Of a stretch of DNA of 64,000 nucleotides, positions 52,477 through 60,428 are shown one piece after another (the first letter of the stretch is position 1; each line of letters begins with the position of its first letter). This stretch comes from Roseovarius sp. TE539. GTDB taxonomy: Bacteria > Pseudomonadota > Alphaproteobacteria > Rhodobacterales > Rhodobacteraceae. The position numbers and the translations under genes were made by a program. The stretch spans positions 1 to 64,000 of the forward strand of contig NZ_QNGB01000001.1 in assembly GCF_003298505.1 (NCBI RefSeq), given 5' to 3'. Below the pieces are notes generated by a model. The model saw only the letters and a list, made by a program, of their open reading frames with translations. It had not been told where the DNA came from and did not search any database.

Positions 52477-53142
52477 TCAGTCCCTAAGACGTCTTTCAGG
52501 CGCGTCCGGACAGGGCACCTGGGTTGTCCAATCATGGTAATCACCGCTGGTGGTGCGGTCGTGCAGCGCCCGAAGCGCCGGCAGCGGGGCCGCGGCATGA
52601 TCGATTCTCAGGTTCAGCGGCGGGGCATCCCGCCTGAGCACAAGGAGTGCCGCGGACATCAAGCCGCGGCTGTCTCCGCCGCTGGTCTCCGCAGCATCCA
52701 GCGCCGCCATCAGCCGCTCGGCGATGCTGCCCGACGCGCCGGCGAAAGCCTCGGCCATCGCCGACAGGACCGACGGACCACTGAGCACGTTGCCCGCTGC
52801 AATGCCCCCTGAAAAGACGTGGCTGCCACGCGCGGGCTCGTTATGCTTTCCCGTGAAGGCGCCAGTGCCCCCGGCCAGGTCCAAACTGGCCAGCTGACGC
52901 CATTCCCGCCCGCTGTCGGGCGCGGTAACACGCGCTACCGCCTCTGTCGCGGAGGCCCCGTCACGCATGGCACGCAACACGTCTTCCCCCCAGAAGGTGC
53001 TTGGCGCGGCGCCCTGACTGGCGCTCATACCCGCGTCGATGTCACCGCGCAAAACCCAGCCCCCGACACACAGGCTCCCCGTGGCGGCGGCTCCGCCAAT
53101 GGCGCCTGTTTCGGCATCCTGCACAAGAATTGAAAATGTCAT
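52477..53142 (-). CDS. DUF1028 family protein (possible Ntn-hydrolase)
   Basis: 221 residues from ATG 53142; the longer frame to 53337 translates the operator region and is not coding. MTFSILVQDAETGAIGGAAA is the recognisable DUF1028 start, followed by VLRGDIDAGMSASQGAAP and LASLDLAGGTGAFTGKHNEP. The family has the alpha-beta-beta-alpha look of Ntn-hydrolases, and the start Met-Thr leaves Thr2 as potential N-terminal nucleophile after Met removal. It is divergent from a Dpp-type transporter operon through a spacer with two palindromes. Confidence 0.88.
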   Translation of the reverse strand: MTFSILVQDAETGAIGGAAATGSLCVGGWVLRGDIDAGMSASQGAAPSTFWGEDVLRAMRDGASATEAVARVTAPDSGREWRQLASLDLAGGTGAFTGKHNEPARGSHVFSGGIAAGNVLSGPSVLSAMAEAFAGASGSIAERLMAALDAAETSGGDSRGLMSAALLVLRRDAPPLNLRIDHAAAPLPALRALHDRTTSGDYHDWTTQVPCPDAPERRLRD

Positions 53143-53169
53143 CTGTTTTCTTCGGTCATTTCGACCTCG

Positions 53170-53183
53170 TTTATCATGAAAAA
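53170..53183. promoter_or_regulatory. Operator-like palindrome 1 (TTTATCATGAAAAA)
   Basis: Differs by one base from the perfect site at 53197-53210. Its centre is 27 bases from that of the second site, toward DUF1028, so the two flank the divergent promoters. Confidence 0.65.
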
Positions 53184-53212
53184 TTGACCGGCGCAATTTA
53201 TCATGATAAATA
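53184..53212 (+). promoter_or_regulatory. Promoter of the Dpp-type operon
   Basis: TTGACC (53184-53189), a 17-base spacer and TAAATA (53207-53212). The second palindrome lies between these two boxes, where a bound repressor would exclude RNA polymerase. The start codon at 53244 follows after an AGGGAG ribosome-binding site. Confidence 0.6.
53196..53211. promoter_or_regulatory. Operator-like perfect palindrome 2 (ATTTATCATGATAAAT)
   Basis: A 16-base perfect dyad in the divergent spacer, overlapping the promoter of the Dpp operon. A FadR/GntR-type regulator encoded at the end of this operon is the natural candidate ligand. Confidence 0.7.
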
Positions 53213-53243
53213 AAACCATCAAAACCAACAGGGAGACGATCAA

Positions 53244-54824
53244 ATGAAACTCGTGACATGGACCCGCCGAGGGCTTGCGGCCTTTGCGATCGGGGCGGTT
53301 CTGGCTCTGGGCGGGGCACCCGCACCAACCTCGGCACAAACGCCCGAAGACGTGCTGATCGTGGGGCAGATCGCCGAACCCAAATCGCTGGATCCGGCGG
53401 CGGTTACGGCGGTCAACGATTTCCGAATTCTCGTCAATCTCTACGAGGGGCTGACGCGCTACAAGGCCGGAACCCTGCAACCCGAACCGGCGCTCGCGAC
53501 CGAATGGGAGATCAGCGAGGACGGCACCGTCTACACTTTCACCCTGCGCGAGGGCGTGACCTTTCACGATGGCACGCCCTTCAACGCCGAGGCGGTGAAA
53601 TTCAACTTCGACCGGATGCTCAACGAGGACCATCCCTACCATGATACCGGCCCCTTCCCGCTGAGCTTCTTTTTCGGCTCCGTCGAGAAAACCGAAGTGA
53701 TCGACGACATGACGGTGAAATTCACCCTGAACGCGCCATATGCGCCGTTCCTGTCCAATCTTGCCTATCCCACCGGCCTGATCGTTTCACCCGCCGCGGT
53801 TAAGGCACATGGCGAGGACGTGGGCCGCAACCCCGTCGGTACAGGCCCTTTCAAGTTCGTCGAATGGAAGTCGAACGAGCGTGTCGTGGTTGACCGCCAC
53901 GAGGATTACTGGGGGGAAAACGCCGCCAGCCAGGCGATCGTTTTCCGGCCGATCACCGACGCCAATACGCGCGTGGCCGAAATGCTGGCCGGCGGAATCG
54001 ACCTGATGGTCGAAGTGCCGCCAACCTCTCTCGGTCAGTTTCAGGGTGACGGGTACACCGTGCACGAACAGGCCGGCCCGCATGTCTGGTTCCTGATCCT
54101 CAATGCAAAGGAAGGCCCGTTCGCTGACAAGCGCGTGCGCCAGGCGGCCAATTACGCCATCGACAAGGAAGCGATCGCAAACGATGTCCTGGAAGGCACG
54201 GCAACGGTTGCCGCTGGCCCCACGCCGCCGGCTTTCGCATGGGCGTATAACGAGGATCTCGATCCCTATCCCCACGATCCCGACAAGGCGCGCGAACTGA
54301 TCAAGGCCGCCGGCGCGGAAGGCGCGGAACTGACATTCTACGTGACCGAGGGCGGCTCGGGCATGCTTGACCCGGTGCCGATGGGAACCGCGATCCAGGC
54401 CGACCTTGAAGCCGTCGGCTTCGACGTGACCATCGAAACATATGAGTGGAATACCTTCCTGGGCGAGGTGAATCCGGGACTGGAAGGCAAGGCCGACATG
54501 GCCGAAATGGCCTGGATGACCAACGATCCCGATACCCTGCCCTACCTGGCACTGCGTTCGGAAGCGTGGCCCGACAAGGGCGGTTTCAACTCGGGCTATT
54601 ATGCCAACGAGGAGGTGGACCGGCTTCTCGAAGCGGCCCGCACTGCCACCGACCAGGCCGAGCGCGCCCGCCTTTACAAGGAAATGCAGGTGATCGTGCA
54701 GGAGGAAGCACCCTGGGTCTTCGTGGCGAACTGGAAGCAGAACGCCGTGACCAACGACCGGGTCGAGGATTTCCGCCTCGCACCGTCGTTTTTCCCGCGC
54801 CTCACGGACGTGAAGAAGAACTGA
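53244..54824 (+). CDS. Peptide/nickel-type ABC transporter substrate-binding protein (SBP family 5)
   Basis: 526 residues. A signal peptide (AFAIGAVLALGGAPAPTSAQ) is followed by LIVGQIAEPKSLDPAAVTAV and the family 5 landmarks YEGLTRYKAGTLQPEPALAT, TFHDGTPFNAEAVKFNFDRM and NPVGTGPFKFVEWKSNERVV. The binding cleft lies between the two lobes; DppA relatives bind di- or tripeptides, and others bind glutathione or nickel. The ligand here is unknown. First gene of the operon. Confidence 0.92.
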   Translation: MKLVTWTRRGLAAFAIGAVLALGGAPAPTSAQTPEDVLIVGQIAEPKSLDPAAVTAVNDFRILVNLYEGLTRYKAGTLQPEPALATEWEISEDGTVYTFTLREGVTFHDGTPFNAEAVKFNFDRMLNEDHPYHDTGPFPLSFFFGSVEKTEVIDDMTVKFTLNAPYAPFLSNLAYPTGLIVSPAAVKAHGEDVGRNPVGTGPFKFVEWKSNERVVVDRHEDYWGENAASQAIVFRPITDANTRVAEMLAGGIDLMVEVPPTSLGQFQGDGYTVHEQAGPHVWFLILNAKEGPFADKRVRQAANYAIDKEAIANDVLEGTATVAAGPTPPAFAWAYNEDLDPYPHDPDKARELIKAAGAEGAELTFYVTEGGSGMLDPVPMGTAIQADLEAVGFDVTIETYEWNTFLGEVNPGLEGKADMAEMAWMTNDPDTLPYLALRSEAWPDKGGFNSGYYANEEVDRLLEAARTATDQAERARLYKEMQVIVQEEAPWVFVANWKQNAVTNDRVEDFRLAPSFFPRLTDVKKN

Positions 54825-54831
54825 GGCGGTT

Positions 54832-54856
54832 GCGGGCCGGGGCATCCGCCCGGCCC
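54832..54856 (+). other. Hairpin 1 after the binding-protein gene
   Basis: GGGCCGGG (54832-54839) pairs with CCCGGCCC (54849-54856) across a 9-base loop. This may protect the 3' end of the binding-protein mRNA. Confidence 0.5.
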
Positions 54857-54863
54857 GGCCGGC

Positions 54864-54912
54864 GGGGGGCGCTGCCCCCCGCACCCCCCGGAGTATTTTC
54901 GGCAAGATGAAG
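54864..54912. repeat. Dispersed intergenic element, copy C (hairpin plus GGAGTATTTTC box)
   Basis: A perfect 7-bp stem with 3-nt loop (GGGGGGC-GCT-GCCCCCC, 54864-54880) is followed by GCACCCCCCGGAGTATTTTC and GGCAAGATGAAG (to 54912). It lies between the binding protein and permease genes and may reduce downstream transcription, giving more binding protein than permease. Confidence 0.6.
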
Positions 54913-54921
54913 GGGCGCGAA

Positions 54922-55869
54922 ATGGGCGGTTACATCCTCAAGCGACTGATCTCGGCGGTCCCGGTCCTGCTGGGGATCACGATCATCGTCTTCCTGATCA
55001 TGTCACTCATTCCGGGCGACCCGGCCACCGCGATCCTCGGCAGCTACGCAACTCCGGAAAACGTGGAGAAGATCAACCGAGACCTCGGCCTCGACAAGCC
55101 CATGGTGCAACGGTACTTCATCTGGCTCGGCAACATGCTTCAAGGGGATTTCGGACGCTCCTATTCACTCAACCGCCCCGTGATCAACGAGGTCCTGGAA
55201 CGGTTCAACGCGACCCTGATCCTTGCCGGCACCAGCTTTGTCCTGTGCTCGGTGATGGGGGTCCTGGCCGGGGTCGTTTCTGCGGCCAGGCAGTACGGGC
55301 TGGCCGACAAGGCGATCACGTTCACCGTGCTGATCGGCATTTCCGTCCCGTCCTTCTTTCTTGGCATGATGATGATCCTTCTCTTCGCGGTGAACCTGAA
55401 ATGGCTGCCCGTCTCGGGGATGTATGCGATCTATGGCGGCGGCGACCTGCCGGATCTGGTCAGCCACCTGATCATGCCGGCGCTGGCACTTTCGGCGGTG
55501 GCCACCGGGGTGATCGCGCGGCTGTCACGCTCGGCCATGCTGGAAGTGCTGCGACAGGATTATATCCGCACCGCCCGCGCCAAAGGGGTGCCGGAGCGGC
55601 GCGTGGTCATGGGCCATGCGCTGCGTGCGGCAATGGTCAGCATCATCCCCGTCCTGGGCATCCAGGCGGGATTCGTCCTGTCCGGGTCGGTCTATATCGA
55701 AATCGTTTTCCAATGGCCGGGCGTGGGGCGGATGCTGGTTGACGCGATCCTGACCCGCGACCTGCTTCTGGTGCAGGGCGGCGTCGTGTTCGTCGCGGCC
55801 TGCTACGTGATCTTCAACATCATGGTCGATGTGGCGCAAAGCCTCCTCGACCCGAGGATCAAGACATGA
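54922..55869 (+). CDS. Dipeptide-type ABC transporter permease (DppB family)
   Basis: 315 residues from ATG 54922 (ribosome-binding site AAGGGGCG); ATG 54907 belongs to the repeat box. LLGITIIVFLIMSLIPGDPA is the DppB N-terminal block, VLRQDYIRTARAKGVPERRV is the EAA coupling loop, and the C-terminal IVFQWPGVGRMLVDAI is conserved. Its stop overlaps the next start by 4 bases. Confidence 0.93.
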   Translation: MGGYILKRLISAVPVLLGITIIVFLIMSLIPGDPATAILGSYATPENVEKINRDLGLDKPMVQRYFIWLGNMLQGDFGRSYSLNRPVINEVLERFNATLILAGTSFVLCSVMGVLAGVVSAARQYGLADKAITFTVLIGISVPSFFLGMMMILLFAVNLKWLPVSGMYAIYGGGDLPDLVSHLIMPALALSAVATGVIARLSRSAMLEVLRQDYIRTARAKGVPERRVVMGHALRAAMVSIIPVLGIQAGFVLSGSVYIEIVFQWPGVGRMLVDAILTRDLLLVQGGVVFVAACYVIFNIMVDVAQSLLDPRIKT

Positions 55870-57752
55870 TCGCGTTCTTGAAGCTGCTGTTTCGCAACCG
55901 CCTTGCGGCAGCGGGTGCCCTGGTGCTGACGGCGATCGTTCTTGTGGTTTTGCTGACCCCGGTGCTGCCATTGCAGAACCCCGACGCCACAGCAACCGCC
56001 GACCGGTTCCAGAAACCGTTTTCGCAGGGCCACCTTCTGGGCACCGATCACCTGGGCCGTGACCTGCTGAGCCGGCTGCTGCACGGCACGCGCCTCAGCC
56101 TCGCGGTGGGGGTGGCCGCGGCACTGATCGCGGCCACGATCGGATCAGCCATAGGCATCGTCGCCGGTTATTTCGGCGGACGTATCGACAATGTGATCAT
56201 GCGCGGCGTCGACATGTTGATGGCATTTCCCTACATCCTGCTGGCGCTGGCGATCGTGGCGGCGCTCGGCCCCGGCCTGATGAACGCGCTGATCGCGGTG
56301 GCAGCCGTAAACGTGCCCTTCTTCGCCCGCAACATCCGCGGGGTCACGGTGGGATTGGCCGGGCGCGAGTTCATCGACGCGGCGAGGCTGGCAGGCATGG
56401 GCCATTCGCGCATCATCCTGACCGAATTGTTGCCCAACGTCCTTCCCGTGATCATCATCGCGATGTCCACCACGGTGGGCTGGATGATCCTTGAAACCGC
56501 GGGCCTTTCCTTCCTCGGCCTCGGGTCGCAGCCCCCGCAGGCCGATCTGGGTTCGATGCTGGGCGAGGCGCGCTCGGCCCTGATCAGTCATCCGCACACC
56601 TCGGTTGTTCCGGGGCTGATGATCTTTCTCATCGTGATGTCGATCAACCTGCTTGGCGACGGGGTGCGCGATGCCCTTGACCCGCGGTTGAAGTCCGGGG
56701 CGTTGTCCCGCCCGCGCGCCACCACCCTGGTTGACCGCAAGGGCGACATCCCGGAAAGGACCGACGATCTGCTGGCCATTCAGGAGCTGGAGACCGAATT
56801 CCGCGTCGGGCGGCGCACCTACCGGGCTGTGGGCGGCGTGACACTGAGTGTACGACCCGGCGAATGCCTCGGGGTCATAGGTGAATCGGGGTCGGGGAAA
56901 TCGGTGACCGCGCTTTCGGTCATGGGGCTTGTGGCCTCTCCGCCCGGGGTCATCGCGGGCGGGGCGGTACGGTTCCAGGGCGAGGATCTTGTCGGTGCGC
57001 CCTATGAGACGCTCAGACAGAAGCGCGGCGACCGTGTGGCCTATATCTTTCAGGATCCGCTTTCCACGCTGCATCCGCTCTACCGTGTCGGCCGGCAACT
57101 GGCCGAAGCGATCCAATCGCATCACCGGATCAGCGACAGGCAGGCGCGTGACCGCGCCATCGGCCTGCTGCGCGACGTGCGCATCCCGAACCCGGAATCG
57201 CGGATCGACAACTACCCGCACGAGATGTCGGGCGGCATGCGGCAGCGCGTCGGAATTGCCATGGCGCTGGCCAACGAGCCGGACGTGATCATCGCGGACG
57301 AGCCCACGACCGCGCTTGATGTGACGGTCCAGGCACAGATCCTGTCACTGCTTCAGGATCTGCGCAGGGACAGGGGATTGGCGATCATCTTCATCACGCA
57401 TGATTTCGGCGTTGTCGGTCAGCTCTGTGACAGGCTGGCGGTGATGTATGCGGGCCGCATCGTCGAGGAAGGCCCGACTGACGACGTTCTGGAAAGCCCG
57501 GCGCATCCTTACACCGCGCGCCTGATCGCCTGTGTGCCCGAGCTGGGTGGCGGCCGCCGGGAACTGGCGGCAATACCCGGCCTGCCGCCGGTCGTGGACG
57601 ATCTGCCACCGGGTTGTGCCTTCGCGCCGCGCTGCGACAAGGCGCAGGCGGCCTGCCGACAGGGCGTGATCCCGCTTGAAGGGCAAGACACCCGCGCGGT
57701 GCGCTGCCTTTACCCGGAAACCGACCTGTCAGGGAAGGAGGTCGCAAGATGA
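55866..57752 (+). CDS. Fused DppC-type permease and DppD-type ATPase
   Basis: 628 residues in one frame. Residues 1-275 are a DppC permease ([20 protein letters not shown] near 58, EAA loop [20 protein letters not shown] near 167). Residues 300-628 are a DppD/OppD ATPase: Walker A GESGSGKS (339-346), Q-loop [12 protein letters not shown], signature MSGGMRQR (454-461), Walker [13 protein letters not shown] (474-485) and the C-terminal cysteine region [14 protein letters not shown]. The linker is about 25 residues. There is no stop or shift within, so this appears to be a real fusion. Confidence 0.93.
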   Translation: MIAFLKLLFRNRLAAAGALVLTAIVLVVLLTPVLPLQNPDATATADRFQKPFSQGHLLGTDHLGRDLLSRLLHGTRLSLAVGVAAALIAATIGSAIGIVAGYFGGRIDNVIMRGVDMLMAFPYILLALAIVAALGPGLMNALIAVAAVNVPFFARNIRGVTVGLAGREFIDAARLAGMGHSRIILTELLPNVLPVIIIAMSTTVGWMILETAGLSFLGLGSQPPQADLGSMLGEARSALISHPHTSVVPGLMIFLIVMSINLLGDGVRDALDPRLKSGALSRPRATTLVDRKGDIPERTDDLLAIQELETEFRVGRRTYRAVGGVTLSVRPGECLGVIGESGSGKSVTALSVMGLVASPPGVIAGGAVRFQGEDLVGAPYETLRQKRGDRVAYIFQDPLSTLHPLYRVGRQLAEAIQSHHRISDRQARDRAIGLLRDVRIPNPESRIDNYPHEMSGGMRQRVGIAMALANEPDVIIADEPTTALDVTVQAQILSLLQDLRRDRGLAIIFITHDFGVVGQLCDRLAVMYAGRIVEEGPTDDVLESPAHPYTARLIACVPELGGGRRELAAIPGLPPVVDDLPPGCAFAPRCDKAQAACRQGVIPLEGQDTRAVRCLYPETDLSGKEVAR

Positions 57753-58705
57753 CCGCTCTGAAAGTGGAAAACCTTGCAAAGACCTTCGCGCTGAAGAAAC
57801 CGCTTTTCGGCGCCGCCGGGCCCGGAGTGCGGGCCGTGCGCCCGATGTCATTCAGCGTCGAGACCGGGGAAACCCTTGGCGTTGTCGGCGAGTCGGGGTG
57901 CGGCAAGTCCACGCTCGCCCGCATGCTGGTGGGGCTTCTGGAGCCCAGCGAGGGCGTGATCGAGATTGAGGGCCGTGCGCTGGACACGGCCGATCCCGCA
58001 GCCTTCGGCAGGCTGATCCAGTATGTCTTTCAGGACCCGCAGAGCAGCCTGAACCCGCGCAAGACCATTCGTCAGGTTGTGGAGTCACCGCTCAGGCGGC
58101 TGTACCGCATGTCCGCGTCCGACCGCGAAAAGCGCATCGGCGAAATCTTCGCCTCGGTCAATCTGCGCGAGGATTTCCTTGATCGTTATCCGCACGAATT
58201 TTCCGGCGGACAGGCGCAGCGCATCGGAATTGCCCGGGCCCTGGCCGCCGACCCGCGGATCATCATACTCGACGAGCCGGTCTCGGCGCTGGATGTCTCG
58301 GTGCAGGCGCAGGTGCTCAACCTGCTTGCCGATCTGAAAGCGCAATTCGGTCTGACCTACCTTTTCATCACCCATGATCTTGCTGTCGTGGAGGCGGTGA
58401 GCGACCGCATCGTGGTGCTGTATTTCGGTGCGGTGGTGGAGATCGGCAAGGCTGAAAAAATCTTTTCAGCCCCGCGTCATCCCTATACAAGGCTTCTGGC
58501 GGAAAGCGCGCCCAAGGTCGGCCGTGCGCTGGAGGCGCCGGAACAGAAGGACACCGAGCTTCCCGATCCGCTCAACCCGCCGCCGGGCTGCGCTTTTGCC
58601 GGCCGCTGCCCGCGCGCAACAGCGCTGTGCCGCGAAAAGGACCCGCCACTCGAACAGATGGGAGAGGATCAGTTTGCCGCCTGCCACCACCCGCTCGATA
58701 CCTGA
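57749..58705 (+). CDS. Dipeptide-type ABC transporter ATPase (DppF family)
   Basis: 318 residues overlapping the fused gene by 4 bases. Walker A GESGCGKSTL, YVFQDPQSSLNPRKTIRQVV with the Q-loop, signature FSGGQAQRIGIARAL, Walker B IIILDEPVSALD, and the C-terminal CAFAGRCPRATALC region typical of Opp/Dpp ATPases. It pairs with the ATPase half of the fusion protein. Confidence 0.94.
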   Translation: MTALKVENLAKTFALKKPLFGAAGPGVRAVRPMSFSVETGETLGVVGESGCGKSTLARMLVGLLEPSEGVIEIEGRALDTADPAAFGRLIQYVFQDPQSSLNPRKTIRQVVESPLRRLYRMSASDREKRIGEIFASVNLREDFLDRYPHEFSGGQAQRIGIARALAADPRIIILDEPVSALDVSVQAQVLNLLADLKAQFGLTYLFITHDLAVVEAVSDRIVVLYFGAVVEIGKAEKIFSAPRHPYTRLLAESAPKVGRALEAPEQKDTELPDPLNPPPGCAFAGRCPRATALCREKDPPLEQMGEDQFAACHHPLDT

Positions 58706-59450
58706 AAACGCGGTCGCATCCGGCGGCAGCCGCCCGGTACGGGTTGCCGAGCAGATCAAGGAATGGGTTGTGGCGCGCGGGCTCAGGGCCGGCGACCGCC
58801 TGCCTTCGGAACCCGAATTGATCGAGCGTTTCGGCATGGCCAAGGGCACGATCCGCGAGGCGATGCGCATCCTCGAGGCGCAGGGTCTGATCAAGACGCG
58901 CACCGGACCGGGCGGTGGCAGTTTCGTGCACGAGGTCTCGATGGAGCGGGCCCGCGCGCTTCTGGGAAACTATTTCTACTTCAAGAACCTCACCATCGCG
59001 GACATCTATCAACTGAGGCGTGTCCTGGAACCCGAACTCGCCGCCTCGCTGGCCGGAAGACTCCCGGACACGGTATTGGCCGAGCTCGAGGACAACATCG
59101 CGCATTACGACGCGCCGGCCGAAACCGCCGCGGAGGAACGTGAACAGCACATCAACTCCCTGCGCTTTCATGCCCTTCTGGCCCGGCAGTCCGAAAACGA
59201 TCTGCTGGCCTTCATGATAGATTTCATGGCACAGATGCTGTCGGACCTGACGGTCTACCGCAAACTCTATGCCAAGCCGAACCTCGAACTGTGGTCGCGC
59301 GGCCGGGATTATCAGGCCCGCCTCGTCGCGGCCCTGCGCGACGGCGATTCCGAGGCGGCACGGCGCATCATGGCCTCACACATGGATACCGCACAGGCAT
59401 TGATGCAGGAACAGGAAGCAGAGATAAGGCGCAATTTCATCCCGGGATGA
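58674..59450 (+). CDS. GntR family regulator, FadR subgroup (FCD domain)
   Basis: 258 residues from TTG 58674, chosen for GGAGAGG at the right distance and overlap with the ATPase gene. VRVAEQIKEWVVARGLRAGD and LPSEPELIERFGMAKGTIRE with AMRILEAQGLIKTRTGPGGG form the winged helix. The C-terminal FCD domain is helical, with LRRVLEPELAASLAGRLPDT and FHALLARQSENDLL supplying metal-binding residues. It likely represses the operon and DUF1028 through the two palindromes. A TTG start predicts low production. Confidence 0.88.
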   Translation: MPPATTRSIPENAVASGGSRPVRVAEQIKEWVVARGLRAGDRLPSEPELIERFGMAKGTIREAMRILEAQGLIKTRTGPGGGSFVHEVSMERARALLGNYFYFKNLTIADIYQLRRVLEPELAASLAGRLPDTVLAELEDNIAHYDAPAETAAEEREQHINSLRFHALLARQSENDLLAFMIDFMAQMLSDLTVYRKLYAKPNLELWSRGRDYQARLVAALRDGDSEAARRIMASHMDTAQALMQEQEAEIRRNFIPG

Positions 59451-59483
59451 CCCCTGAGCCGGACGAGCAGAGGCCCAAGCCCG

Positions 59484-60182
59484 TCACGAGCAATGGTCGT
59501 CTATCAGACGGCTGGGCTTGGCGAGACGCTCCAGATCGTTCTTTTGCGTGATACGCACCCAGGTGCCGTCTATTTCCGCACCATGCGGACGCAATGCCTT
59601 GATCGCACGCGACAGGTTCTCCGGTGTCATTCCGAGAAGCGAGGCCAGGCGCCGCTTTTCCTGCCCGAGTTCGAACTCCAGCGCACCGCCATTTCCATGA
59701 TGCCGGCGCAGCACATAGTTGGCCAGCCGTTCGAGCGACGTGCGCAGCTTGAGATCCTTGGTGTTCTTGATCACCGAACGGTAGCACTGCGCCAGTTCCG
59801 TCACCACGGCGCGGGCGAACGCATGATCGCGCTCGAAAACCTCGCGCACGTCGTTGGAGGGCAAAAGGATGATGCGTGATTTCTCGACCGTACGGGCCGA
59901 CATCAGGTAAGGCGCATCGCGGATCGTGGCCGCGAGTATGAAGGTCGAGATCGGACCGACCGTCGCCATGGAGGTCTCGCGCGCGTTCCAGCCGGCATAA
60001 AGTTCGACACTGCCCGAAACTATGATGTGCAGAAAGTCCGCGGCATCGCCCTCGGTGATCAGGTCGACCTGTGGTGGGAACGTCTGGAAATAGCCGCCGC
60101 GCACCAGCGTGTCGAAATTTTCGGCTTCCATCTCCCGGAAAAGACCGAGGGCGCGAATCTCGGGAATGTCGTCGGCTCTCAA
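59484..60182 (-). CDS. Crp/Fnr family transcriptional regulator (Dnr-like)
   Basis: 232 residues from TTG 60182 with AAGGAG upstream. A cyclic-nucleotide-binding fold (GDAADFLHIIVSGSVELYAG) is followed by helix-turn-helix EKRRLASLLGMTPENLSRAI, whose E-N-L-S-R matches the FNR specificity residues. Only two cysteines are present (AQCYR and the terminal HCS), so it cannot carry the FNR-type 4Fe-4S cluster. It resembles Dnr/NnrR nitric-oxide regulators. A TTGAC-N4-ATCAA site lies 42 bases upstream, allowing autoregulation. Confidence 0.88.
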   Translation of the reverse strand: MRADDIPEIRALGLFREMEAENFDTLVRGGYFQTFPPQVDLITEGDAADFLHIIVSGSVELYAGWNARETSMATVGPISTFILAATIRDAPYLMSARTVEKSRIILLPSNDVREVFERDHAFARAVVTELAQCYRSVIKNTKDLKLRTSLERLANYVLRRHHGNGGALEFELGQEKRRLASLLGMTPENLSRAIKALRPHGAEIDGTWVRITQKNDLERLAKPSRLIDDHCS

Positions 60183-60223
60183 GTCGTCTCCTTCGCGGTA
60201 TCAAGAGATTGCCCCCCGGCCGG

Positions 60224-60237
60224 TTGACAATTATCAA
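60224..60237. promoter_or_regulatory. FNR/Dnr box upstream of the Crp/Fnr gene
   Basis: TTGAC-AATT-ATCAA, one mismatch from TTGAT-N4-ATCAA. It ends 42 bases before the TTG start of the regulator and lies 192 bases before narK. Confidence 0.6.
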
Positions 60238-60337
60238 TCAAGATGAACGCCCCGGCAACCCGCGAACCAACATTTTCCGCCATGTGGGGCCAAGGGTTTA
60301 ACCTCCCGATTTATTTAACCCTACCGGATCGCAAAGC

Positions 60338-60351
60338 TTGATCTGGATCAA
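60338..60351. promoter_or_regulatory. Perfect FNR/Dnr box upstream of narK
   Basis: TTGAT-CTGG-ATCAA, a perfect match to the FNR consensus, 78 bases before the narK start codon. It is placed as expected for activation of the nitrate operon under oxygen limitation or nitric oxide. Confidence 0.8.
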
Positions 60352-60428
60352 CGGATTGCACCGTCAGAGCCTCTTTTCCTCCTGTTCAAACGCAAGGCGC
60401 AGCGCGCCAGAAACCAGGAGGACCTCCA

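Noticed and set aside
53143-53337. N-terminal extension of DUF1028 containing repeated HDK segments
   Set aside because: The repeated peptide is only the translation of the two operator palindromes; the family start MTFSI is at 53142.
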